From: Actinomycetota bacterium
GTDB lineage: Bacteria; Actinomycetota; Acidimicrobiia; Acidimicrobiales; CADCSY01
Direction of reading: 5' to 3'
Assembly (NCBI GenBank): GCA_019348335.1
Contig: JAHWJR010000132.1
Span: 1 to 5,543 of the forward strand
DNA: 5,543 nucleotides
Both the position numbers and the translations under genes were made by a program. This document shows, piece after piece, positions 1 to 5,543 of the stretch. The notes beneath the pieces were generated by a model. It was not told the origin of the DNA. It was given only the letters and a program-made list of their open reading frames with translations, and did no database searches. Each line of letters opens with the position of its first letter. The stretch's first letter is position 1.

Positions 1-129
1 ATGGCCACCTGCGGCTACGAGACGGTCAAGGAGTTCCAGAAGGCCGAGGTCATGGTGGCTCCTGCCCTGCAGACCGAGGGCAAGCTGCTCCAGCGGTCGC
101 AGGGCATCGGGATGGGCCGGCGGGAGTGA
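1..129 (+). CDS. guaB3: GuaB3-type IMP dehydrogenase family protein, C-terminal end (partial)
   Basis: Only the last 42 codons and the TGA stop lie in the window. The ATG at base 1 is very probably an internal Met codon, because the peptide opens with MATCGYETVKEFQKAEVMVA, which I recognise as the conserved tail of actinobacterial IMP-dehydrogenase-related (GuaB3) proteins. The tail ends in a Gly/Arg-rich stretch (GIGMGRRE). IMP dehydrogenases oxidise IMP to XMP with NAD in the cytoplasm, the step before GMP synthase. GuaB3 paralogues are related by fold, but their exact activity is less certain than that of GuaB itself. The catalytic Cys loop and the nucleotide-binding barrel lie outside the window and cannot be checked. 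The next gene is guaA, on the same strand after 43 bases, which supports a purine role and probable co-transcription. Assignment to GuaB3 rather than another GuaB paralogue rests on recalled similarity of this short tail. Confidence 0.72.
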   Translation: MATCGYETVKEFQKAEVMVAPALQTEGKLLQRSQGIGMGRRE

Positions 130-130
130 T

Positions 131-156
131 CTGCCCTCGCCTCCCGGGGCGGGCAG
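131..156 (+). other. GC-rich inverted repeat (hairpin) between guaB3 and guaA
   Basis: CTGCCC at 131-136 is the exact reverse complement of GGGCAG at 151-156. Inside it, GCC at 139-141 can pair with GGC at 148-150, giving about nine G/C-rich pairs with a two-base bulge and a six-base loop. It begins two bases after the guaB3 stop and ends before the probable ribosome binding site of guaA. No T-run follows, so it is not a classical intrinsic terminator. It could be a weak or U-tract-less terminator, an attenuator, or a transcript-stabilising or processing stem between the two genes. The pairing is visible in the sequence; any role is inference. Confidence 0.35.
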
Positions 157-159
157 GCG

Positions 160-163
160 AAGG
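160..163 (+). promoter_or_regulatory. Candidate ribosome binding site of guaA (decides the GTG start)
   Basis: AAGG at 160-163, within GCGAAGGTC, lies nine bases before the GTG at 173. The alternative in-frame ATG at 191 has only GGGA at 185-188 before it, two bases away and too close to act as a Shine-Dalgarno site. This favours the GTG at 173, although the match is short. Confidence 0.4.
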
Positions 164-172
164 TCGGGGTCG

Positions 173-1741
173 GTGCGCCCGGCCGGGACGATGAGCGCGG
201 AGGCAGCGGGCGACTTCGACACGGTGCTCGTGGTCGACTTCGGCGCCCAGTACGCCCAGCTCATCGCCCGGCGGGTCCGCGACGCCCACGTCTACAGCGA
301 GATCGTCCCCCACACCATCACCGCCGCCGAGATCGCCGCCCGCCGGCCGGTGGGTGTCATCCTGAGCGGCGGCCCCAAGTCGGTGCACGTGGAGCGGGCG
401 CCCCTCCTCGACCCGGCGATCTACGACCTGGCCGCTCCTGTCCTCGGGATCTGCTACGGCGCCCAGCTCCTCGCCCACCAGCTCGGAGGCGAGGTGGCCC
501 GGACCGGTCGGGGCGAGTACGGGCGCACCTCGCTCGAGGTCACCGCTCCGTCGCGCCTGATCGACGTGGGCGGCTCCCAGCCGGTGTGGATGAGCCACTT
601 CGACTCGATCGTGTCCCCGCCCGAAGGCTTCACCGCCACCGGCCGCACCGCGGAGGCCCCCGTCGCCGTGCTGGAGTCACCGGAGCGGGCGATCTACGGG
701 GTGCAGTTCCACCCCGAGGTGGCTCACACCCCCCGGGGCCAGGAGCTCCTCAAGTCCTTTCTCTACGACGTGTGCGGCGCCCGCCCCACGTGGACCATGA
801 CCTCCATCATCGAGACCCAGGTGGAGGCGGTGCGGGCCCAGGTCGGCCGGGAGCGGGTCATCTGCGGGCTGTCCGGCGGCGTCGACTCGGCCGTGGCGGC
901 CGCGCTGGTCCACAAGGCGATCGGGTCGCAGCTGACGTGCGTCTACATCGACACGGGGTTGATGCGCGAAGGCGAGAGCGACCAGGTGGTCGAGACCTTC
1001 CGCCGCCACCACGGCATCGAGCTCATCCACGTCCGCGCCGCCGAGCGGTTCTTCGAGCGGCTCGCCGGCGTGGTCGACCCCGAGGAGAAGCGCAAGGCCA
1101 TCGGCGAGCGCTTCATCCGGGAGTTCGAGGTCGCCGCCCAGGGCCTCGAAGATGCCCGGTTCCTGGTCCAGGGCACGCTCTATCCCGACGTCATCGAGTC
1201 GGGGACGCCGGACGCCGCCCGCATCAAGTCGCATCACAATGTCGGCGGCCTGCCCGACGACCTCGACTTCGAGCTGGTCGAGCCGCTACGGGCGCTGTTC
1301 AAGGACGAGGTCCGCAAGGTGGGTGAGGAGCTCGGCCTGCCCGAGGAGATCGTGTGGCGCCAGCCCTTCCCCGGGCCGGGCCTGGGCGTGCGCATCATCG
1401 GTGAGGTCACCCGCGAGCGCCTGACCATCCTGCGCCACGCTGACGCCATCGTGCGCGAGGAGGTCAAGGCCGCCGGCCTCGAGCGGGAGATCTGGCAGGC
1501 CTTCGCCGTGCTGGCCGCCGACGTCCGCTCCGTCGGGGTCATGGGCGACGAGCGGACCTACGCCCACCCCGTCATCGTGCGTGCGGTGTCCAGCGACGAC
1601 GCCATGACCGCCGATTGGGCCCGCCTGCCCTACGACCTGCTCGAGCGGCTCTCGAGCCGCATCATCAACGAGGTGGCCGGGGTCAACCGGGTGGCCTACG
1701 ACATCACGTCGAAGCCTCCGGGCACCATCGAGTGGGAGTGA
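173..1741 (+). CDS. guaA: GMP synthase (glutamine-hydrolysing), GuaA
   Basis: GuaA makes GMP from XMP, ATP and glutamine, the last step of the guanine branch of purine synthesis, in the cytoplasm. The 522-residue protein has the usual length and domain order. The N-terminal class I amidotransferase (about 16-205) shows DFGAQYAQLI (22-31), LSGGPKS (64-70), the nucleophile Cys94 in LGICYGAQLL, and His180 and Glu182 in QFHPE. The ATP-pyrophosphatase domain has the P-loop SGGVDS at 234-239 and a YIDTGLMREGE segment (258-268). The C-terminal dimerisation/XMP-binding part has QPFPGPGLGVRIIGE (397-411) and ends in TSKPPGTIEWE, the family's standard terminus. No key residue is missing and no frameshift is seen. 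The start is GTG at 173, supported by AAGG nine bases upstream; ATG at 191 (residue 7) is the alternative and changes no domain. It follows the guaB3 end by 43 bases and is probably in the same operon. Confidence 0.98.
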   Translation: MRPAGTMSAEAAGDFDTVLVVDFGAQYAQLIARRVRDAHVYSEIVPHTITAAEIAARRPVGVILSGGPKSVHVERAPLLDPAIYDLAAPVLGICYGAQLLAHQLGGEVARTGRGEYGRTSLEVTAPSRLIDVGGSQPVWMSHFDSIVSPPEGFTATGRTAEAPVAVLESPERAIYGVQFHPEVAHTPRGQELLKSFLYDVCGARPTWTMTSIIETQVEAVRAQVGRERVICGLSGGVDSAVAAALVHKAIGSQLTCVYIDTGLMREGESDQVVETFRRHHGIELIHVRAAERFFERLAGVVDPEEKRKAIGERFIREFEVAAQGLEDARFLVQGTLYPDVIESGTPDAARIKSHHNVGGLPDDLDFELVEPLRALFKDEVRKVGEELGLPEEIVWRQPFPGPGLGVRIIGEVTRERLTILRHADAIVREEVKAAGLEREIWQAFAVLAADVRSVGVMGDERTYAHPVIVRAVSSDDAMTADWARLPYDLLERLSSRIINEVAGVNRVAYDITSKPPGTIEWE

Positions 1742-1796
1742 CGTCGCGGAGGCGTGAAGACGGGCCCACGCAACGTGACCATGGCGTTTCGAAGCG

Positions 1797-2000
1797 GTGA
1801 GCGCAGGGCACAGCCTGTGCATGTCCATGGCACAGGCGCTCCTCGTTCCCGGGGCGATGGTGTTCCTGGTCGCCCTGCTCATGCTGGGGTCGTGGCTGGA
1901 GGTCCGGCTGGTGAGGACCGAGCAGCAGCTGAAGCTGGTGCCCGTGAAGGCCGGCAGCGACGCCGAGCGGGTGGCCTCCGGGAACGTCCGTACCGCCTAG
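1797..2000 (+). CDS. Small single-pass membrane protein, unknown function
   Basis: I do not recognise this gene. The reading frame gives 67 residues from the GTG at 1797, 59 from the ATG at 1821, or 57 from the ATG at 1827. The ATG starts put the hydrophobic segment (ALLVPGAMVFLVALLMLGSW) right at the N-terminus. It is followed by a charged tail (EVRLVRTEQQLKLVPVKAGS) that would lie on one side of the membrane. Third codon positions are nearly all G or C, as in the neighbouring genes, which supports real coding. A hydrophobic run with a short charged tail would be unusual for a chance frame in such GC-rich DNA. No start has a convincing ribosome site: AGGG at 1805-1808 lies 12 bases before 1821, and GAAG lies just before 1797. 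The gene lies 55 bases after guaA and converges on the P450 with a nine-base gap. An inverted repeat covers the possible starts. The longest extent is given here. The function cannot be inferred. Confidence 0.6.
   Translation: MSAGHSLCMSMAQALLVPGAMVFLVALLMLGSWLEVRLVRTEQQLKLVPVKAGSDAERVASGNVRTA
1808..1837. repeat. Three-copy GCACAG/CTGTGC inverted repeat cluster
   Basis: GCACAG occurs at 1808-1813 and 1830-1835, and its reverse complement CTGTGC at 1815-1820. The second and third copies extend to a perfect eight-base inverted repeat: GCCTGTGC (1813-1820) and GCACAGGC (1830-1837). The nine-base loop between them holds both candidate ATG codons of the small membrane protein. The first and second copies form a near-perfect palindrome around base 1814. 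The arrangement could be a protein-binding operator or an mRNA hairpin affecting initiation. If the GTG at 1797 is the true start, it would instead be coding sequence. The repeats are seen directly; a function is inference, and I do not recognise the motif as a known regulator site. Confidence 0.4.
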
Positions 2001-2009
2001 CTCGCTCCG

Positions 2010-3278
2010 TCAGCTCCCGAGGGCGACAGGGAGCTCGGCCAGGCCGCGCAGGGTGATGCTGTCCCGGTAGGCCGGCGACTCGTCGAGCAGCTCGATGCTC
2101 GGATAGCGCTCGAGCAGGCGCCCGAAGAACACCTGGCCCTCCATCCGGGCGAGTGCCGCTCCCAGGCAGAAGTGGATGCCGCTCCCGAAGCTCATCGACG
2201 AGCCCTCCGACCGGGCCACGTCGAGGCGCTCCGGTTCCGAGAAGCGCCGGGGGTCCCGGTTGGCCGCCCCGAGCAGGGTCAACACGGTGGCACCCGCCGG
2301 GATGTGGTGCCCGTCGATGTCCACGTCGTCGCCGGCGACACGCCCGTTGACCTGGACGGGGCTGTCGTAGCGAAGGAGCTCCTCGACCGCCGAGGGCAAC
2401 AACCCGGGGTCCTGGCGCAGACGCTCCAGCTGCTCCGGGTGGCGGAGCAGGGCCAGCAGCCCGTTGCCGATGAGGTTGGTCGTGGTCTCGAAGCCGGCGG
2501 CGAACAGCAGGATGGCGGTGGACAGCAGCTCCTGCTCGGTGAGCTGGTCGCCGTTGTCCTCGGCGGCGATGAGGTGGCTGAGCAGGTCGTCGGCCGGCGC
2601 CGCCCGGCGCTCGGCCACCAGGCCCCGGAAGTACGCCTCCATCTCCAGGGTGGCGGCGTTGGCGGCGGCCAGGGCCTCGGGCGTGACGAACGGCTCCAGG
2701 GCGGCGGCCGAGGCCCGTACCAGGCGCTGGAACTGCGGCCGGTCGGCCCGGGGCACGCCCAGCATCTCGCCGATCACGGTGACGGGCAGAGGGAAGGCGA
2801 GGGAGGTCATCACGTCGACCTCGCCGGCGCCCACCTCGTCGAGCAGGTCGTCGACCAGGCGCACCACGTGGGGCCGCAGCCGCTCCACGGTCCGCGGGGT
2901 GAACGCCTTGGAGACCAGCCCCCGCAGGCGGGTGTGGTCGGGAGGGTCGCGGAACAGCATCGAACGCCGGTCGTCGGTGAAGGCCACCTGGGCGGCCAGC
3001 TCCTCCTCGCTCAGGCCCCACCGCCGCTGCATGGCGGCGAAGTCCTTGCCCAGGCGAGGGTGGCGCAGGACGGCCTGGCAGTGGTCGAAGCGGCTGAGCA
3101 CCCACGTGCCCCCGGTGCCGGCCGAGGCGTCGAGGACCAGCCGGTGCACGGGCCAGCGCTCGCGGAGCTCGGCGTAGCGGGCGTAGGGGTCGGCCCGGCC
3201 CTCGGGCGTGGCCAGCAGCTCGAACAGCAGGGTGTCGGCGGGCCCGATGGTGGGCGTGCCGGCGTCGGTGGCGCTCAT
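2010..3278 (-). CDS. Cytochrome P450 (bacterial class I type, soluble)
   Basis: A haem-thiolate monooxygenase that would insert one oxygen atom into an organic substrate using electrons from a ferredoxin/reductase pair. The 422 residues match the usual 400-430 of soluble bacterial P450s, and there is no signal peptide or membrane anchor. Motifs in order are the C-helix DHTRLR (114-119), the I-helix AGFETT (261-266) for oxygen activation, the K-helix ExxR as Glu300-Leu-Leu-Arg303, the ANRDP meander (339-343), and the haem loop FGSGIHFCLG (364-373) with ligand Cys371. The start is the ATG complementary to 3276-3278. The frame stays open upstream, but that extension overlaps the helicase gene and has no P450 N-terminal character, whereas the chosen start precedes a normal N-terminus (DPYARYAELRE, 30-40). 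The ribosome site is weak. The gene is divergent from pcrA (85-base gap) and convergent with the small membrane protein gene. No redox partner or pathway gene is adjacent, so the substrate is unknown. The general style resembles CYP107-like enzymes, but I cannot assign a CYP family. Confidence 0.96.
   Translation of the reverse strand: MSATDAGTPTIGPADTLLFELLATPEGRADPYARYAELRERWPVHRLVLDASAGTGGTWVLSRFDHCQAVLRHPRLGKDFAAMQRRWGLSEEELAAQVAFTDDRRSMLFRDPPDHTRLRGLVSKAFTPRTVERLRPHVVRLVDDLLDEVGAGEVDVMTSLAFPLPVTVIGEMLGVPRADRPQFQRLVRASAAALEPFVTPEALAAANAATLEMEAYFRGLVAERRAAPADDLLSHLIAAEDNGDQLTEQELLSTAILLFAAGFETTTNLIGNGLLALLRHPEQLERLRQDPGLLPSAVEELLRYDSPVQVNGRVAGDDVDIDGHHIPAGATVLTLLGAANRDPRRFSEPERLDVARSEGSSMSFGSGIHFCLGAALARMEGQVFFGRLLERYPSIELLDESPAYRDSITLRGLAELPVALGS
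2012..2035. other. Stem-loop at the convergent gene ends
   Basis: AGCTCCC at 2012-2018 and GGGAGCT at 2029-2035 form a perfect seven-base inverted repeat with a ten-base loop. It begins 12 bases after the stop of the small membrane protein gene and lies inside the last codons of the P450. With only nine bases between the two convergent genes, it is the nearest candidate terminator for the + strand transcript. No T-run follows on either strand, so termination here is a weak inference. Confidence 0.25.
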
Positions 3279-3363
3279 GGGACCAGTCTCGCCCCTGCGG
3301 TGGCGAATCGTGCCGCGCCATCCCGAAAAGGCGTCACCGGGGGCCGGTAGGGTGGCCTCGGCC
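3279..3363. promoter_or_regulatory. Divergent intergenic region between P450 and pcrA
   Basis: These 85 bases must hold the start signals of both divergent genes, unless either transcript begins inside the neighbouring coding sequence. On the + side, TAGGGT at 3348-3353 is a good candidate for pcrA. On the - side I see no clear -10 or -35 pair for the P450. The only A/T-richer patches are CGAATCG near 3304-3310 and GAAAAG near 3325-3330. I see no clear operator palindrome. Confidence 0.5.
3348..3353 (+). promoter_or_regulatory. Candidate -10 element (TAGGGT) of pcrA
   Basis: TAGGGT fits the TANNNT -10 consensus common in Actinobacteria. Transcription would begin about seven bases downstream, near 3360, only a few bases before the ATG at 3364, so the mRNA would be leaderless or nearly so. 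No good -35 hexamer is seen 16-19 bases upstream. The competing reading is that AGGGTGG (3349-3355), eight bases before the ATG, is a ribosome binding site and the promoter lies further upstream. An in-frame GTG at 3352 overlaps the element and is a less likely start. Confidence 0.4.
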
Positions 3364-5543
3364 ATGTCGAGCACCGCACTACCGGCCGGGGACGCTGCCC
3401 CGCCCGGCGACCAGGAGCCGGGACGGTCGTTGCTGGCCGGGCTCAACCCCGACCAGGCCGAGGCGGTGACGTGCGGCGACGGCCCGCTGCTGGTGGTGGC
3501 CGGGGCGGGGTCGGGCAAGACCCGGGTGCTCACCCACCGCATCGCCCACCTCATCGAGCGAGGCGTGTCCCCGTTCGAGATCCTGGCCATCACCTTCACC
3601 AACAAGGCCGCCGACGAGATGAAGGCCCGGGTGGCGTCCCTGGTGGGGGCGGTGGCGGCCCGCATGTGGGTCTCGACCTTCCACGCCGCCTGCGTGCGCA
3701 TCCTGCGGCGCGACGGCAAGCTGCTCGGCTACCCGTCGTCGTTCACCATCTACGACCAGGCCGACGCCGTCCGTCTCACCGGCTACGTGCTGCGCGACCT
3801 CAACATCGACACCAAGCGGATGCCGCCCCGCTCGGTCCACGCCACCATCAGCGCGGCCAAGAACGAGCTGGTGGGTGTGGAGGCCTACGCCGAGGCGGCC
3901 CGCACGCTCTTCGAGCGCCGCATCGCCGAGATCTACCGTGAGTACCAGCGCCGGCTCGAGACCGCCGGCGCCATGGACTTCGACGACCTGTTGGGTCAGG
4001 CGGTGCGCCTGTTCCGCGAGCACCCCGACGTCCTCGAGCGGTACCAGCGCCGCTTCCGCCACGTCCTGGTCGACGAGTACCAGGACACCAACCGGGCCCA
4101 GAACGAGCTGGTGGTCCTCCTGGCGAGCGGCCACGGCAACGTGTGCGTGGTCGGCGACAGCGACCAGTCGATCTACTGCTTCCGGGGCGCCGACGTCCGC
4201 AACATCCTGGAGTTCGAGAAGGCGTTCCCCGACGCCACCGTGGTCGTGCTCGACCAGAACTACCGCTCGACCTCGACCATCCTCGACGCCGCCAACGCGG
4301 TCATCGCCCACAACGTGGGGCGCACCCCCAAGGACCTGTGGACCGACCGGACCGGGGGCGACCCCATCGTGCGCTACGGGGCCGACGACGAGCACGACGA
4401 GGCGGCGTGGGTCAGCTCGGAGCTGGCCCGCCTCCACGACGGCGGGCACCATCGCTGGGGCCACATGGCCGTGTTCTACCGGACCAACGCCCAGAGCCGG
4501 GTGCTCGAGGAGCACCTGGTGCGCCGGGGCATCCCGTACCGGGTCGTCGGGGGAGCCCGCTTCTACGACCGGCGTGAGGTCAAGGACGCCATCGCCTACC
4601 TGCGGGCCACGGTGAACCCGGCCGACGAGGTCTCGATGAAGCGGATCGTCAACGTGCCCAAGCGGGGCGTGGGCGACACCACCGTGGCCCGCCTCGACGC
4701 CTGGGCCACGGCCTCCGGGGTGCCCTTCGCCACCGCCCTCGAGCACGCCGAGGAGGCGGGGGCCAAGGGCCCGGCCCTGAAGGGGATCGGCCGGTTCCTG
4801 AGCCTGCTGGCCGAGCTGCGGGCCCTGGCCGAGGCGGGCGAGGGGCCGGCGGCGGTGCTCGACGCCGCCCTGGGCGCCAGCGGGTACCGGGCCGAGCTCG
4901 AGGCCGAGCACAGCGTCGAGGCCCAGGGTCGTATCGAGAACCTGGCCGAGCTGGTCGGCGTGGCCGAGGAGGCGGCCGACATCGACACGTTCCTCGAGTC
5001 GGTCAGCCTGGTCGCCGACACCGACGACCTGACCGGTGACGACTCCTCGGTGGTGCTCATGACCCTGCACTCGGCCAAGGGGCTGGAGTTCCCGGTGGTG
5101 TTCCTCACGGGGCTGGAGGAGGGCGTGTTCCCGCACCTGCGCTCGCTGGGCGAGCCCCGGCAGCTGGAGGAGGAGCGCCGCCTGGCCTACGTGGGCATCA
5201 CCCGGGCACGCGAGAAGCTCTACGTCAGCTCGGCCTGGCGGCGCAGCCTGTTCGGGTCCACGCAGTACAACCCGCCCAGTCGCTACCTCACCGAGCTCCC
5301 CGAAGCGTTGGTCGAACAGGTGGGCGAGGCCCCTCGCGCCCGGCGCACGAGCACCGGTCGTCCCGGCGGGGACGAGCCCGAGGGACGGCTGTTCGGCAGT
5401 CGACCCCGGATCGTGGAGTCGGCGCTGCGCTCACCCCGACCGCCACCCAGCACCGGTGCCGAGACCCTCGGCCTGCGCATCGGCGACGACGTCCGTCACC
5501 GGAAGTGGGGTGAGGGCGTGGTGCTCGACCTCAGCGGCGCCGG
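3364..5543 (+). CDS. pcrA: ATP-dependent DNA helicase PcrA/UvrD (UvrD1 type), 3' end outside window
   Basis: A superfamily 1A 3'-5' DNA helicase that unwinds DNA in nucleotide excision and mismatch repair, clears proteins from DNA, and in this family contacts RNA polymerase. The frame has no stop from 3364 to the window end (726 codons plus two bases), so the gene is partial. Motifs in order are the Q motif LNPDQAEAV (27-35), Walker A AGAGSGKT (46-53), Ia TFTNKAADEM (77-86), II VDEYQDTN (236-243), III VVGDSDQSIYCFRGAD (262-277), IV QNYRST (298-303), YRTNAQSR (372-379), FYDRREVKD (400-408), the 2B-domain PKRGVG loop (432-437), V TLHSAKGLEF (567-576) and VI YVGITRAREKL (609-619). A Pro/Arg-rich linker (about 646-700) leads into GDDVRHRKWGEGVV (707-720), the start of the C-terminal Tudor-like domain typical of PcrA. 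About 20-40 more residues are expected. The start is ATG at 3364. The P450 is divergent, 85 bases away. Confidence 0.97.
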   Translation, partial: MSSTALPAGDAAPPGDQEPGRSLLAGLNPDQAEAVTCGDGPLLVVAGAGSGKTRVLTHRIAHLIERGVSPFEILAITFTNKAADEMKARVASLVGAVAARMWVSTFHAACVRILRRDGKLLGYPSSFTIYDQADAVRLTGYVLRDLNIDTKRMPPRSVHATISAAKNELVGVEAYAEAARTLFERRIAEIYREYQRRLETAGAMDFDDLLGQAVRLFREHPDVLERYQRRFRHVLVDEYQDTNRAQNELVVLLASGHGNVCVVGDSDQSIYCFRGADVRNILEFEKAFPDATVVVLDQNYRSTSTILDAANAVIAHNVGRTPKDLWTDRTGGDPIVRYGADDEHDEAAWVSSELARLHDGGHHRWGHMAVFYRTNAQSRVLEEHLVRRGIPYRVVGGARFYDRREVKDAIAYLRATVNPADEVSMKRIVNVPKRGVGDTTVARLDAWATASGVPFATALEHAEEAGAKGPALKGIGRFLSLLAELRALAEAGEGPAAVLDAALGASGYRAELEAEHSVEAQGRIENLAELVGVAEEAADIDTFLESVSLVADTDDLTGDDSSVVLMTLHSAKGLEFPVVFLTGLEEGVFPHLRSLGEPRQLEEERRLAYVGITRAREKLYVSSAWRRSLFGSTQYNPPSRYLTELPEALVEQVGEAPRARRTSTGRPGGDEPEGRLFGSRPRIVESALRSPRPPPSTGAETLGLRIGDDVRHRKWGEGVVLDLSGA

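Noticed and set aside
586..1326. Overlapping + strand frame inside guaA (246 codons)
   Set aside because: It is an Arg/Gly/Pro-rich out-of-frame shadow of a fully conserved guaA.
1752..1771. GCGTG/CACGC stem after guaA as a terminator
   Set aside because: The stem has five pairs, the loop is ten bases and there is no T-run. In DNA of this composition such a match is expected by chance.
1754..2056. A 100-codon + strand frame starting at the GTG at 1754 just after GGAGG (1748-1752)
   Set aside because: The GGAGG lies only one base before the GTG, too close to work. The translation is Arg/Gly/Ala-rich shadow sequence, and it runs past the P450 end. The frame at 1797-2000 has the better coding signature.
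2172..3350. A 392-codon + strand frame opposite the P450
   Set aside because: It is Gly/Gln/Val/His-rich with no domain character and lies entirely across a P450 with intact motifs. It is a composition shadow.
3279..3719. N-terminal extension of the P450 frame by 147 codons to 3719
   Set aside because: The extension overlaps the helicase start on the other strand, encodes Arg/Ser/Pro/Ala-rich sequence unlike any P450 N-terminus, and would give a 569-residue protein, far above family length. The ATG at 3278 gives the standard 422.
3379..5136. A very long open frame on the - strand (585 codons) opposite the helicase gene
   Set aside because: High G+C removes stop codons from the antisense frame. 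The translation is a repetitive Val/Gly/Leu/His/Arg/Asp-rich string without any recognisable domain, while the + strand carries every SF1 helicase motif.
1..5543. CRISPR arrays, transposase genes, phage genes, tRNA or rRNA genes, toxin-antitoxin or defence systems
   Set aside because: I found no regularly spaced repeats, no terminal inverted repeats flanking a gene, no tRNA-like cloverleaf, and no recognisable protein of these classes. The window reads as core metabolic and repair genes plus a P450.

Overview
The window is high-GC DNA, apparently near 70% G+C, with almost every third codon position G or C. It looks like an ordinary actinobacterial chromosome. The GuaB3-type C-terminus beside guaA, the PcrA/UvrD1-type helicase and the compact layout favour Actinobacteria. 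An Acidimicrobiia-like lineage is possible, but that is inference and no marker here proves it.

Left part (1-1741, + strand): purine nucleotide synthesis. The last 42 codons of an IMP-dehydrogenase-family gene (GuaB3 type) end at 129. After 43 bases that contain a strong GC-rich inverted repeat comes a complete guaA (GMP synthase, 173-1741). All catalytic motifs of its amidotransferase and ATP-pyrophosphatase domains are intact. The two genes probably form one transcription unit for the GMP branch of purine synthesis.

Middle part (1742-3278): a small predicted single-pass membrane protein (+ strand, about 57-67 aa, start uncertain) lies after guaA, with an unusual cluster of GCACAG/CTGTGC repeats over its possible starts. 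It converges, with a 9-base gap, on a complete cytochrome P450 on the - strand (2010-3278, 422 aa). The P450 has canonical I-helix, ExxR and Cys-ligand motifs. No ferredoxin, ferredoxin reductase or biosynthetic neighbour for it is visible.

Right part (3279-5543): an 85-base divergent intergenic region separates the P450 from a PcrA/UvrD-type superfamily 1 DNA helicase (+ strand, 3364 to the window edge, 726 codons visible, no stop). It carries all the helicase motifs and the start of the C-terminal Tudor-like domain. A TAGGGT hexamer just before its start is a candidate -10 element and suggests a leaderless or very short-leader transcript.

I found no CRISPR array, mobile element, tRNA, rRNA or defence island. 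No convincing undescribed system is present. The least explained items are the small membrane protein with the repeat cluster at its start and the orphan P450. No gene-free stretch exceeds 300 bases.
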